A stretch of DNA of 47,813 nt from an uncultured Clostridia bacterium (GCA_947589565.1 CANQBW010000006.1:1-47813); one strand, 5' to 3'; counted from the first letter of the stretch, positions 1-8,742 are shown. Notes: generated by a model from the letters alone, not told the origin. Program-made: numbers and translations.

Positions 1-671
1 AGATCGCAGACGCCAAAAATACTCCCCAACCGGTCGCAAAATCCGAAAATCCTCAGGAGGACCCGGAAACCGAATTTAAACTGGGAAGGGGTTATTATCG
101 CCAAGGGGATTACGATAAGGCAATTCTCTATCTCGAAAAAGCAGCTCAAGCCGGACACGCAGAGGCACAATATTACCTCGGACGCTGTTACGAAGAAAGC
201 TATTTAGTATTTGATCCCGAAAAAGCATTTGCGTTGTATGAAAAGGCGGCTCGGCAGGGAAACGCAGAGGCGCAATTTACTCTCGGCGAATGTTATACAT
301 ATGGAAACTGCGGCGTTGAGAAAAATGACGAAAAAGCTGCGGAATGGTACGAAAAGGCGGCCCGGCAGGGAAACGCGGACGCACAAAACCGTCTCGGAAG
401 CTGTTATTATTTCGGAACCGGAATTGCACTGGATTACAAAAAGGCCGTGGAATGGTATACAAAATCAGCTCAGCAAGGAAACGTTGAAGCACAAAAAAAT
501 CTCGGAGACTGTTATTATTTTGGAGACGGTGTTGAGAAGAATGACGAAAAAGCCGTAGAATGGATCGAAATAGCGGCTCGGCAAGGAGACTCGGAAGCAA
601 AAAATAAACTGCGAGGTTTGAAAAGAGATGGCGTTTCGGCGGCAAAAGAGGCTTTGAAGCGGCTCAAATAA
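1..671 (+). CDS. Sel1-repeat protein, 5' end outside window
   Basis: The frame is open from base 3 to the TAA at 669-671, so the gene begins before the window. It encodes at least 222 residues, mostly tandem Sel1-like (TPR-related) repeats of about 36 residues with the pattern A-x-x-W/L-Y-x-K-A-A-x-Q-G-N-x-x-A-Q-x-x-L-G-x-C-Y. At least four units are visible, for example around 110-230, 234-340, 342-450 and 450-560. The repeats form a helical solenoid used for protein-protein contacts; no catalytic domain or signal peptide is seen in the visible part. The tail is Lys-rich. Only 23 bp separate it from the TIR/LRR gene, so the two are probably cotranscribed. What lies N-terminal is unknown; the visible start, rich in Pro, Glu and Asn, could be a linker after another domain. 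Confidence 0.85.
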   Translation, partial: IADAKNTPQPVAKSENPQEDPETEFKLGRGYYRQGDYDKAILYLEKAAQAGHAEAQYYLGRCYEESYLVFDPEKAFALYEKAARQGNAEAQFTLGECYTYGNCGVEKNDEKAAEWYEKAARQGNADAQNRLGSCYYFGTGIALDYKKAVEWYTKSAQQGNVEAQKNLGDCYYFGDGVEKNDEKAVEWIEIAARQGDSEAKNKLRGLKRDGVSAAKEALKRLK

Positions 672-694
672 AATGGAAGGGACGGAGAATTTCT

Positions 695-3600
695 ATGGAA
701 AAATTTTTATGTACGGTCTGCGGCGGCGAGCTTAAACGTGGAGAGGGGAACCTCTTTCAGTGCAAACACTGCGGCGCAAAATTCAGGGATGGGAACAGGG
801 CGGACTCTGCCATCGAGTATTTCAACCGTGAGAAACAGGAGCAGCGTGCGCGGGCGTGTATGAATCTCTATTCCGCCGTCAATGACGCGGAGGAGTACGA
901 CACGGACAGCATTCTGAGCTATGCGCGGGAGCTCAAGCGCCTCTGTCCCGATCACTTTTTGGCGAACTTTTACGAGGTCGCCTGCGGGGACGACGAGCGG
1001 GAGATCAAGCGCTTTCTCGAGGGGATCGACGCTCAAAAGGACGGCATTTATCTTCGTCAAGTGATCGGATTTATGCTCCGCATTGCGGAACTCAAGCATA
1101 TTTCTTCCCTCAAAGCCCTTCTGGAGCGCGCGAAAAACCAAGGCGTGCTCGAAAGCGGCGAGTATAACGATTGCATGACCAAGATCGAAAAACTCGAGCG
1201 GGATCTCGATTCGGGAAAATTCGACCCGAGCAGCCGACGGGACGTCTTTATCGCCTATTCGAGCAAGGACATGGACGAGGTCAACCGCGTCGTGGAGTTC
1301 CTCGAAGAGGAGGGAGAGATCACCTGCTGGACGGCTGCGCGGAATCTGCGGCACGGCAAGGGCGGACTTCAGAACTATTGGGAGGGGATCACGACAGCGA
1401 TCTCGAACTGTTCGGGGATCGTGTTCATCTCGACCAAAAACTCGAGGACGCTCGAATGCGAGGCGGTCCACAAGGAAAAAAATCGCTGGGGAATGGTCGG
1501 CGAACTTCCCTATATCGAAAAAAATCATCCCGAGATGTTCCGTCTGCAGTACTTTCCCCCTTCGGACAAGGGGGGCTGCACCGAGGGAGCGCGGCGGGTT
1601 TTGGATCGCTTCTTCGCGGGCGTGGAGGATTGCCGTGACCTCAAGACGCTGCGGGAATGGGTCATTGAAAAAAAGCTGAACGCGGAGACGGAGCTTCTGA
1701 GCGCCGGGAAGGAAAGAGACGAAGAGTTCAAATTCTGCAAAAACTGCGGCGCGGAGAATAAAATGACCGTAAAATTCTGCTCGGAGTGCGGCGGGAACGA
1801 GTTCTGTGATTCGCGTGAGGAATATATCAGATTTTCCACCGAAAAGCGCATCCGCGAAGAGTATGAGAAAAAAATCCGCGAACTGCAGGAGGCGCAAGCC
1901 TCCTCGCTCAAAAGAGCGGAAGAGGCGGCAAAAGTCCCCGCTTATCCCACTCTGGAAAATTACGAACGTGAGGAGTTCGAGATCGAGGGAACAACCTTAA
2001 AGGAATATAAAAAGAAGGACGCTTCGGGCGAAGTCCGCATTCCCGAGGGCGTCACGAGGATCGGAGATTCGGCATTTTCCGACTGTAAAAACCTCACAAG
2101 TGTCATAATTCCCGGGAGCGTCACTGCGATTGGGGATAATCCATTTGCGTTTTGCCCCTCTTTGGAAAAGATCGAAGTCGAGTCGGGGAATCCGAAGTAC
2201 ATCAGCCGCGGCAATTGCTTGATCAACAAAGAGACGAAAGAATTGATTTCGGGCTGCAAAAACAGCGTCATACCGACGGACGGAAGCGTCGATATGATCG
2301 GGATATGGGCATTCCGGGGGTGCAACATCACCAAGATCGAGATTCCAAAGACGGTCACCGAGATTGCAAAAGGCGCATTTTGCTATTGCCAAGTTCTTAC
2401 AAAGATCGTGATCCCAAAGAGCGTCATTAGCATTTGGGTTCAGGAGAGCGATTTCAGATTCGAACCCAATCTGTTCAGCGGATGTACTTCTTTGAGAGAA
2501 ATCGAAGTGGAAGAGGGGAATCCGGTATACATCAGCCGCGGAAATTGTCTGATCGAAAAAGAGACCAAGACCTTGATCGCAGGCTGCGTAAATTCCGTCA
2601 TCCCGACGGACGGAAGCGTCGTTGAGATCGGGGTAAGTGCATTTTTCGGATGTGATGAGCTCAAAAAAATCTTCATTCCGGATGCCGTGACCTCCATCGG
2701 AGTATTTGCATTTGGTTACTGTAGAGACCTGACCGAGATCGCGATTCCCAAGGGCGTCACCTCAATCGAGGAATCGGTATTTTTCGGGTGCGACAGTCTT
2801 TCAAGTGTCTCCATTCCGAAAGGTGTCACCTCAATCGGAGGGTTTGCGTTTAAGTTGTGTACTCATCTCACAAACATTTCGATCCCGGAGGGCGTTGTCT
2901 CGATCGGAGAAATGGCATTTTACGGTTGTATCAACCTCAAGAGTATCGTGATTCCGAAGGGCGTTGCCGAAATCGGATTTTCCGCCTTTGAGCGATGCAA
3001 GAGGCTTTCCGTTTTCTGCGAAGCGGAGAGAGAGCCCGAGGGATGGAGCAAAGCTTGGAATTCCGGCAAAAGGCCCGTCGAATGGGGATATTTTGGGCCC
3101 GCTCCGGAGCCAAAAGAGGAAAGCGACGGTTATCCGACTCTTGAAAACTACGACCACGAGGAGTTCGAAATCGAGGGGACTGTTTTAAAGAGATATAACA
3201 TGATAGACGCTTCGGGCGAAGTCCTCATTCCCAGAGGCGTCACGGAGATCGGGTTGTGGTGTGCGTTTTTCGATTCCAAACGGATCATGATTCCGAAGAG
3301 CGTCACTTCAATCGAGGGTCAACCATTCAAAGCAGGTTTCCAATTGGTAAAAATCGAAGTCGAAGAGGGAAATCCGAGATACATGAGCCGCGGGAACTGC
3401 CTGATCGACAAAGAGACGAAAGTCTTGGTCGCGGGCTGCAAAGAAAGCGTCATTCCGACGGATGGGAGCGTCACTTCGATCGGACACGCTGCATTTTTCC
3501 TCTGCAGCAACCTTACAAGCATTGCGATCCCGAAGAACATAACTTCGATCGGATACAGTGCGTTCAACCGTTGTTTCTCTCTCACAAGCATTGTCATCCC

Positions 3601-3745
3601 GAAGAGCGTCACCTCAATCGGGAAAGAGGCATTTTTCGGCTGTAAAAACCTCACGATCTACTGCGAAGCGAAGAGTAAGCCCGAGGGATGGAGCGAAGAT
3701 TGGAATCTCGACAAGAGACCCGTTGTATGGGGACATCGCACTTGA
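695..3745 (+). CDS. Zinc-ribbon / TIR / zinc-ribbon / BspA-type LRR_5 protein
   Basis: A 1016-residue protein without a signal peptide, so probably cytosolic. Modules in order: a zinc ribbon (Cys6, 9, 23, 26), a helical region to about 180, a TIR domain at about 182-320 (RDVFIAYSSKD at the first strand and helix), a second zinc ribbon (Cys348, 351, 362, 365), a short coiled coil at about 380-415, then LRR_5 repeats to the end. TIR domains are NAD-cleaving enzymes or adaptors. Glu256 in the segment TLECEAVHKE sits where the catalytic Glu is expected, though a Leu replaces the usual Trp before it. The LRR part is a duplicated cassette: both halves begin YPTLENY and end in a similar RPVxWG motif. 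The start has GGAG upstream at 682-685. A role in sensing or defence is inferred from the TIR-plus-LRR layout only. Confidence 0.85.
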   Translation: MEKFLCTVCGGELKRGEGNLFQCKHCGAKFRDGNRADSAIEYFNREKQEQRARACMNLYSAVNDAEEYDTDSILSYARELKRLCPDHFLANFYEVACGDDEREIKRFLEGIDAQKDGIYLRQVIGFMLRIAELKHISSLKALLERAKNQGVLESGEYNDCMTKIEKLERDLDSGKFDPSSRRDVFIAYSSKDMDEVNRVVEFLEEEGEITCWTAARNLRHGKGGLQNYWEGITTAISNCSGIVFISTKNSRTLECEAVHKEKNRWGMVGELPYIEKNHPEMFRLQYFPPSDKGGCTEGARRVLDRFFAGVEDCRDLKTLREWVIEKKLNAETELLSAGKERDEEFKFCKNCGAENKMTVKFCSECGGNEFCDSREEYIRFSTEKRIREEYEKKIRELQEAQASSLKRAEEAAKVPAYPTLENYEREEFEIEGTTLKEYKKKDASGEVRIPEGVTRIGDSAFSDCKNLTSVIIPGSVTAIGDNPFAFCPSLEKIEVESGNPKYISRGNCLINKETKELISGCKNSVIPTDGSVDMIGIWAFRGCNITKIEIPKTVTEIAKGAFCYCQVLTKIVIPKSVISIWVQESDFRFEPNLFSGCTSLREIEVEEGNPVYISRGNCLIEKETKTLIAGCVNSVIPTDGSVVEIGVSAFFGCDELKKIFIPDAVTSIGVFAFGYCRDLTEIAIPKGVTSIEESVFFGCDSLSSVSIPKGVTSIGGFAFKLCTHLTNISIPEGVVSIGEMAFYGCINLKSIVIPKGVAEIGFSAFERCKRLSVFCEAEREPEGWSKAWNSGKRPVEWGYFGPAPEPKEESDGYPTLENYDHEEFEIEGTVLKRYNMIDASGEVLIPRGVTEIGLWCAFFDSKRIMIPKSVTSIEGQPFKAGFQLVKIEVEEGNPRYMSRGNCLIDKETKVLVAGCKESVIPTDGSVTSIGHAAFFLCSNLTSIAIPKNITSIGYSAFNRCFSLTSIVIPKSVTSIGKEAFFGCKNLTIYCEAKSKPEGWSEDWNLDKRPVVWGHRT

Positions 3746-3790
3746 TTTTGGGCGTAAGAAATATAAAATTTGAGTAAAAATAGTAAAAAA

Positions 3791-3805
3791 ATGGTAAAAT
3801 ACCAT
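3791..3805. promoter_or_regulatory. Palindromic operator candidate (ATGGTA-AAA-TACCAT)
   Basis: A perfect dyad with 6-bp arms around a 3-bp centre touches the -35 hexamer of the promoter at 3805-3833. It lies directly before an XRE-family repressor gene, so autoregulation by that repressor is a reasonable inference. No second copy was found. Confidence 0.5.
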
Positions 3806-3833
3806 TGACATGCGTAAAAATCTGTGATATAAT
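3805..3833 (+). promoter_or_regulatory. Sigma-A promoter of the XRE/protease/SPFH/AAA operon
   Basis: A perfect TTGACA at 3805-3810 and TATAAT at 3828-3833 are separated by 17 bp. The expected start of transcription is near 3840, just before a strong GGAGG ribosome binding site at 3842-3849. Confidence 0.85.
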
Positions 3834-3854
3834 CAATTTCGGAAGGAGGATCGA

Positions 3855-4196
3855 ATGAGCGAAAAAATCGACGAGACGGAAAACGACATGGGGGAGAGGA
3901 TCAGGCTCCTTCGTGTGAGTTTTAAGAAGACGCAGAAGGAAGTTGCGGAATATCTCAACATTTCGCAGCAGACCTACAGCAGGATCGAGCGGGGAAAGAC
4001 GCCGGTCGACAGCGCCATCGTCAAACAGCTCTGCGAACTCTACGGCGTTTCCGCGGATACGCTGCTCGGGATCAAAAAGAGGGAAGAGCCCAAAGCCGAA
4101 CCCGAGCGCATGGCATTCGGCGGGAACGAGGCGGAGTTCGAGCTGTTCTATAAGGCATGGATAGATTACAAAAAGAATGAAGGAGAGAAGCAATGA
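3855..4196 (+). CDS. XRE-family helix-turn-helix regulator
   Basis: A 113-residue protein with a classic Cro/CI-type HTH at about residues 14-70: KKTQKEVAEYLNISQQTYSR forms the helix-turn-helix, followed by IERGKTPVDSAIVKQL and a GVSADTLLG ending. The C-terminal 40 residues are charged and probably form an oligomerisation or sensing tail. It is the first gene after a strong promoter with an embedded palindrome, and its stop overlaps the next start (ATGA at 4193-4196). It is therefore the likely local repressor or switch of the five-gene operon. Target and inducer are unknown. Confidence 0.9.
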   Translation: MSEKIDETENDMGERIRLLRVSFKKTQKEVAEYLNISQQTYSRIERGKTPVDSAIVKQLCELYGVSADTLLGIKKREEPKAEPERMAFGGNEAEFELFYKAWIDYKKNEGEKQ

Positions 4197-5260
4197 AGTG
4201 TCCCAAATGCGGATATGAGTTTCGTGGATCAAAAGACGTCTGCCCCGCGTGCGGCGCGGCGATTCCGCCGCCTGCCCCCCAAAAGAGGGAAGAGAAGACT
4301 TCCGTCTTTCTCAAGTATTCGGAATTTTTGAGCGATGAGGCGCTCTACAAAGCCGCGGTCTGCAAGCTGAACGGGATCGAGGTCTCCAAGAACGAAAAGG
4401 ACGCGTTCGACATGTTCCTGACGCTCTCCTTCCGCGGATATCCCGACGCGATGTATCAGCTTTCCGATCTTCTCTTGAAGCGGGATCCGCCGGACACAGA
4501 GACCGCGCTGCGCTGGCTCAGGATCGCGGCTTCCGAGGGGCACAAGCCGAGCCGTCTGAAGCTCGAGTTTCTGAACGCTCCCCCGGAAGAGGAAAACCCG
4601 ACCCCGCCCTCTCCCGCACCCGAGCCCCCGAACGTTGCGCCGAATCTGATGAACCTGATCCGTGAGGCGCTGCCGAATATCGTCTGTATCAAGGCGGTCT
4701 CCGAGACGGAGACGGAGAGATTTTCGATGAAGGGCACCGGCTTTATCGTCGAGGGCGGATATGTCGTCACCAATGCGCACGTGATCGGACAGGATCCCAT
4801 CAGCATCGTCGCCCGGTTCGATCCGAAGATCGACGACTGCATCTATTCCCTGAGACCTCTCTGTGCCTCCGAAGAGACGGATATCGCCGTTCTCAGGTTC
4901 AGCGGGCTCAAGAATGAACAGATCTCAAAGCGCAAAAATCTTGCGCTCAGATATGGGAATGTCGAGAGCGGGGAGGACGTGTATACCATCGGAAACCCGC
5001 TCGGGATCGGCCTGAGCGTCAGCAAGGGGATCGTTTCGCACCCCGGCAGGGAACTCAATATCACGAAGGGACACGAGGTCATCCAGACCGACTTCACGAT
5101 CAATCACGGAAACTCCGGGGGACCTCTTTTAGACTATCGGAACAACGTCCTCGGGATCGCCACCTTCTCGCTCAAGGGAAGCGAAGGGGGAATGGCAATG
5201 TGCGTCAGTTCGAAGGACATCGCCGAGATCCTCGGCATACTCAAAGCGAAAAAATTATAA
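4193..5260 (+). CDS. Zinc-ribbon / Sel1 / trypsin-like (HtrA-type) serine protease, cytosolic
   Basis: A 355-residue protein. It begins with a zinc ribbon (Cys3, 6, 17, 20), followed by one or two Sel1-like helical repeats at about 48-118 and a Pro-rich linker at about 128-150. A chymotrypsin-fold S1C protease domain occupies about 155-352. The catalytic triad is intact: His196 in VVTNAHV, Asp230 in ETDIAVLRF, Ser308 in INHGNSGGPLLD. There is no signal peptide, membrane anchor or PDZ domain, unlike ordinary HtrA/DegP, so it should act in the cytosol with the zinc ribbon and Sel1 part as substrate or partner adaptor. It is translationally coupled to the XRE gene (4-bp overlap) and 15 bp before the SPFH gene. 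It may cleave a partner encoded in the same operon; that is inference. Confidence 0.9.
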   Translation: MKCPKCGYEFRGSKDVCPACGAAIPPPAPQKREEKTSVFLKYSEFLSDEALYKAAVCKLNGIEVSKNEKDAFDMFLTLSFRGYPDAMYQLSDLLLKRDPPDTETALRWLRIAASEGHKPSRLKLEFLNAPPEEENPTPPSPAPEPPNVAPNLMNLIREALPNIVCIKAVSETETERFSMKGTGFIVEGGYVVTNAHVIGQDPISIVARFDPKIDDCIYSLRPLCASEETDIAVLRFSGLKNEQISKRKNLALRYGNVESGEDVYTIGNPLGIGLSVSKGIVSHPGRELNITKGHEVIQTDFTINHGNSGGPLLDYRNNVLGIATFSLKGSEGGMAMCVSSKDIAEILGILKAKKL

Positions 5261-5275
5261 AAGGAGACATTTGAT

Positions 5276-6028
5276 ATGGTTTTGGAGATCAAACCCCGCG
5301 GCGACTGCCTCGTCTGGGAAAATCCGCCCGCAAACGGAGATTTTGAAAGGCATGTGCACCTCTCCGTCCCGATGGGCTGTCAGGCGTTCCTTGTCGTGGA
5401 CGGATCGGTCACGAATACATTCAACGAGGGCGGACACGACCTCGACCTCAAACTTGCACTCAAAGAGCGCAAGAACATACTCATCCTCGGCGCCATCTGC
5501 GACAGAGTTTTCAATCTGCCGATCGGCGCGGGCGGGATCGGATTTTACGACAGAAAGTCGAAGACGCAGATGGAGGCGGGCGTGCATGGGGAATGCACCT
5601 GCAGAGTCATCGACGGTCTGCGCATTTACAGAAGTTTCGGCAAGACGACGGTGACCGCCGAGGAAGTGCAGGAGCGCATTCGCAAAATTTTGCAGCAGGA
5701 GATCGCCGCCGTGCTCTCCGGTTATCTCGAGGAGAATGACTACCGCTCGTTCGGGAGCTGCATTTCGGATATGTCCGCCGATATCGCGAAAAAATATCGC
5801 GAGAATCATATCTTCTTCGATCAGGGGATCGAACTTGTAAACTTCGGCCTGGCGGTGCCCGTCTTCTCCAAGGCGTCCCGGGAGGACACGGAGGTGGAAA
5901 GCTGTACCGACGAAGAGTGGCTCCGTCTTCATGCCGCCGAGGAGACGAAGAAAAAATGTTCCCGCTGCGGTTCAAACGTCGACGGAAAAGCAAAGTACTG
6001 CCCGATCTGCGGCACGGAATTGAAGTAA
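5276..6028 (+). CDS. SPFH/Band-7-like protein with C-terminal zinc ribbon
   Basis: A 250-residue protein. Its N-terminal 190 residues resemble the YdjI/'virion core protein' branch of the SPFH (stomatin/prohibitin/flotillin) superfamily, with a strand-rich core (LVWENPP, VPMGCQAFLVVDGSV, a GGHDLDL turn) followed by a helix-rich section at about 115-165. A zinc ribbon closes the protein (Cys226, 229, 240 and 243, approximately). No transmembrane helix is seen; members of this branch associate with membranes peripherally. A good AAAGGAGA ribosome site precedes the ATG. The family match rests on pattern rather than alignment. It may form a ring or scaffold that recruits the coiled-coil and AAA+ products encoded next. 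Confidence 0.7.
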   Translation: MVLEIKPRGDCLVWENPPANGDFERHVHLSVPMGCQAFLVVDGSVTNTFNEGGHDLDLKLALKERKNILILGAICDRVFNLPIGAGGIGFYDRKSKTQMEAGVHGECTCRVIDGLRIYRSFGKTTVTAEEVQERIRKILQQEIAAVLSGYLEENDYRSFGSCISDMSADIAKKYRENHIFFDQGIELVNFGLAVPVFSKASREDTEVESCTDEEWLRLHAAEETKKKCSRCGSNVDGKAKYCPICGTELK

Positions 6029-6055
6029 ACTATCAAAGAGAAAAGGAGAAGAATT

Positions 6056-7582
6056 ATGTTGTTCGGGAAATCCAAATTGAAGAAGATCAACGAAGCCAAC
6101 AAAAATATCGTTCTGTCGATGATCCAGAGCGATCTGAGGTCATGCGAGAATGATGATTTTCGTCAGAAACTCTACGATCTGAGCAGTAACATCAAGAATC
6201 AGTCCGTCGGCGCCTCGGCGGAGTCCTTCGAGTGCTTTGCGAAGATCTATAAGTATTTGCTGGACATCGGAAGCGATCTTTCGAAGAAATATTACAGAGT
6301 GGCGGACATCCGTCTCGGGAAACTCAAGACGATCGTCTCCGACCTCGGCAGGCTCGCCGCGGCGGGGGATACTTCCTATCTGAAGAAGGGGGACAGGAAG
6401 TATGAGGAGCTCGCCAAGAAAAAAATGGAGAAATACATGAAGAAAGACGCCTTCGAAGACGTCGTTGCAAATTTTAAGCCGGAGGACCTCTATACCGAAA
6501 ACGAAAAGATCAAGCTGGAACAGAACGCCCTTCAGGACGCCTGTGACCTCGAACAGAGAAAATACGAGGCTCTGCAGGCTGCGCTCGAGAAAAATCCCTA
6601 CGATCAGACGATCATTGCGGATATGCAAGTCTGCGAGCAGAATATCAGAAGCTACACCGAGCGGCTGAATACCTTCGGAAAGGAGCGGGTCCACAGCTCC
6701 ATCGAAAATTCGTTGGAGAAGAACAAACAGGACAGAGAGCGGCTCATTTCGGAGCGCACGCGCAGCAGCGACGAGACGAAGATGCTCATCAACGACTACA
6801 AAAACGTCAAGCGCGACTATGACAACGTGACCCTGACCCCCGAAAAGTTAGAGGAGATGCTCGGGGACGAGGGCGAGGAGACAGATGTCTCCAAGGGGAC
6901 CGCTTCGCGCGGCGCGGGTGCCGCTCATGCTGCGGCGAGCGCGGGGAGCGGAAGTTTTCTCGAAGGCTATGAGCCGACCGGAAATCCTGCGGTCGATAAG
7001 ATCAGACAGGAGCATTTTCTCAAAAAACAGCACGAGAGACTCAAGGAGGCGATCAAACAGGCGGACCGCGACGTCGATCGTCTTCAGGACAAGGTGCAGG
7101 AATGCGATGAGGAGCTCAAAGAGATCGACGGCGAGCTCACTCCGCTCCTCGAGGAGAGAAGAGGACTTTCTCCCACCCGCCGCCTTGCGCTCGACAGCCG
7201 TATCGACGTGCTGTATGCCAAGCGCAACGGCAAGATCCGCGAGATGAAGGAGCTCAACCAGCGCATTTCCATTCTCACGAGCCAGCGGGGGGTCTTTACC
7301 GAGATGGAGCGGAAGCAGACGAGAAAGGAGCAAGAAAAAGCGGGCGTCTTCACCCTCGAAGAGATCCGGGCGATGGCACAGGAAGTCGACAAGATGGTCA
7401 AAGACTACAACCAACAGCTCGAAGACGCCAACGACGCTTACATCGTCGCCCATTCCACGGATATCGAATGGGGCACGGCGGGCGGGATCAGCCAGACCGA
7501 ATCGGCGAGCGACTACTCGAATGACGAAAAATACTTCGAATTGGAGAAGGAGCTCGGTCTCGAATTTCCCAAAAAAAAGTGA
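6056..7582 (+). CDS. Large coiled-coil protein, possible ESCRT-III/PspA-like filament protein
   Basis: A 508-residue, highly charged, almost wholly helical protein that I do not recognise as a named family. It begins MLFGKSKLKK: a short hydrophobic start and basic residues that could insert in a membrane, as the N-termini of ESCRT-III subunits do. Two long coiled-coil stretches (about 145-260 and 325-430) flank a Gly/Ala/Ser-rich hinge at about 275-310. An isolated acidic and hydrophobic tail (DEKYFELEKELGLEF, then Lys residues) ends the protein and could dock on a partner. It has no signal peptide or transmembrane helix. GGAG lies 6 bp before the ATG, and the AAA+ gene follows after 8 bp. 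The ESCRT-III analogy is a hypothesis from layout and context; a plain structural coiled coil is the alternative. Confidence 0.75.
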   Translation: MLFGKSKLKKINEANKNIVLSMIQSDLRSCENDDFRQKLYDLSSNIKNQSVGASAESFECFAKIYKYLLDIGSDLSKKYYRVADIRLGKLKTIVSDLGRLAAAGDTSYLKKGDRKYEELAKKKMEKYMKKDAFEDVVANFKPEDLYTENEKIKLEQNALQDACDLEQRKYEALQAALEKNPYDQTIIADMQVCEQNIRSYTERLNTFGKERVHSSIENSLEKNKQDRERLISERTRSSDETKMLINDYKNVKRDYDNVTLTPEKLEEMLGDEGEETDVSKGTASRGAGAAHAAASAGSGSFLEGYEPTGNPAVDKIRQEHFLKKQHERLKEAIKQADRDVDRLQDKVQECDEELKEIDGELTPLLEERRGLSPTRRLALDSRIDVLYAKRNGKIREMKELNQRISILTSQRGVFTEMERKQTRKEQEKAGVFTLEEIRAMAQEVDKMVKDYNQQLEDANDAYIVAHSTDIEWGTAGGISQTESASDYSNDEKYFELEKELGLEFPKKK

Positions 7583-7590
7583 GGTGAAAT

Positions 7591-8700
7591 ATGCCCGACT
7601 ACGAGTTTTATCTGACGGCTGCGGAGAGCTACCTCGAGAGGGGCAGACAGGCACAGAGGAACGGAAATTCCGAGACCGCAAGAAAGAATTTTGCTCTTGC
7701 GGCCAAAAAATTCACGCAGGCAGCAGAACTTTGTCCTAAGCGGCGGGAGGAGCTTCTGTGCCGCGCCGCAGAACTAAAGGAGGGGAAGGCGGCTTCACTG
7801 GATCCCTCTCCCGAAAAACAGCCCGAGCGGAAAGTCGAGCCGCAGCCTTCCAAAGCGGAGACTCCCGCTCCCGCGCAGAGGGAGGTGGACGAGGACGAAC
7901 TGAGAGAGGCGTTGAACGAGATCAATTCCCTCATCGGGCTCGACGAGGTCAAGCGGCAGATCGAGGATTGGATCGCCATGGTGCGGAACATGCGGCTCAG
8001 GGAGCAGAACGGACTGAAGACGACGAAGTACTCCATGCACCTCGTCTTCTACGGAAACCCCGGAACGGGGAAGACGACCGTCGCGAGGATCGTCGGAAAG
8101 ATCTATCACGCCTTGGGGATCCTTTCGAAGGGACATTTGGTCGAGGTCAGCCGCAGCGATCTCGTCGGAGAATATATCGGTTCCACCGCGAAGAAGACGA
8201 TGGAGTGTCTCGACCGCGCGATGGACGGCGTTCTCTTCATCGACGAGGCCTATACCCTCTCCGAGGGCGGCGAGAACGACTTCGGCATCGAAAGCATCAA
8301 TACGATCCTGAAAGTTTTGGAGGACAGAAGGGACCGCTTCGTCCTCATCGCCGCGGGATACAGCGACCTCATGCAAAAGTTTCTCGATTCCAATCCCGGG
8401 CTCTCCTCCCGCTTCAAGACGAAGATCCACTTCGAGGATTATGACGGGGACGCCCTCTTCCGCATTTTCAGATCCATGTGTGAGAGCCATGATTACACCT
8501 TCGGAAGCGCGGTCGAAGAGGAACTGAGGGACTATTTCGAAAAAATGTACCAAAACAGGGGGAAGAACTTCGCGAATGCGCGGGAAGTGCGAAACTTCTA
8601 CGAGGAGATGACGGTGCGGCAGGGCAAGCGCATCATTTCCCTCAATAATCCCGCTCCTTCCGAGATGAAGATCGTAAGGCACGAGGATCTGCCTCTCTGA
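7591..8700 (+). CDS. CbxX/CfxQ/SpoVK-type AAA+ ATPase with MIT-like N-terminal helices
   Basis: A 369-residue protein. Residues 1-66 form three predicted helices ([16 protein letters not shown], then [16 protein letters not shown], then a [10 protein letters not shown] end) resembling an MIT or TPR-like helical bundle. A Pro-rich linker spans about 68-100. The AAA+ core at about 105-355 has Walker A GNPGTGKT (155-162), Walker B VLFIDE (214-219), an SSRFKTK arginine finger (Arg274) and a sensor-2-like [12 protein letters not shown]. This is the CbxX/SpoVK clade, which forms hexamers that remodel protein assemblies. In the ESCRT ATPase Vps4 an MIT bundle tethers the AAA+ ring to filament subunits, so the upstream coiled-coil protein is the natural candidate substrate here. 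It ends the operon and is followed by a terminator. Confidence 0.9.
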   Translation: MPDYEFYLTAAESYLERGRQAQRNGNSETARKNFALAAKKFTQAAELCPKRREELLCRAAELKEGKAASLDPSPEKQPERKVEPQPSKAETPAPAQREVDEDELREALNEINSLIGLDEVKRQIEDWIAMVRNMRLREQNGLKTTKYSMHLVFYGNPGTGKTTVARIVGKIYHALGILSKGHLVEVSRSDLVGEYIGSTAKKTMECLDRAMDGVLFIDEAYTLSEGGENDFGIESINTILKVLEDRRDRFVLIAAGYSDLMQKFLDSNPGLSSRFKTKIHFEDYDGDALFRIFRSMCESHDYTFGSAVEEELRDYFEKMYQNRGKNFANAREVRNFYEEMTVRQGKRIISLNNPAPSEMKIVRHEDLPL

Positions 8701-8706
8701 TATTAA

Positions 8707-8742
8707 AAAATTTCGCTCAGGAAAATCTTGAGCGATTTTTTA
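8707..8742 (+). terminator. Intrinsic terminator of the AAA+ operon
   Basis: The stem TCGCTCA (8713-8719) / TGAGCGA (8729-8735) is followed by six T residues, 13 bp after the AAA+ stop codon. Confidence 0.85.

Noticed and set aside
707..1897. 396-residue minus-strand frame
   Set aside because: Lies wholly opposite the TIR/LRR gene, no ribosome site, composition typical of an antisense shadow; the frames opposite 7795-8682 and 44977-46125 were dropped for the same reason.
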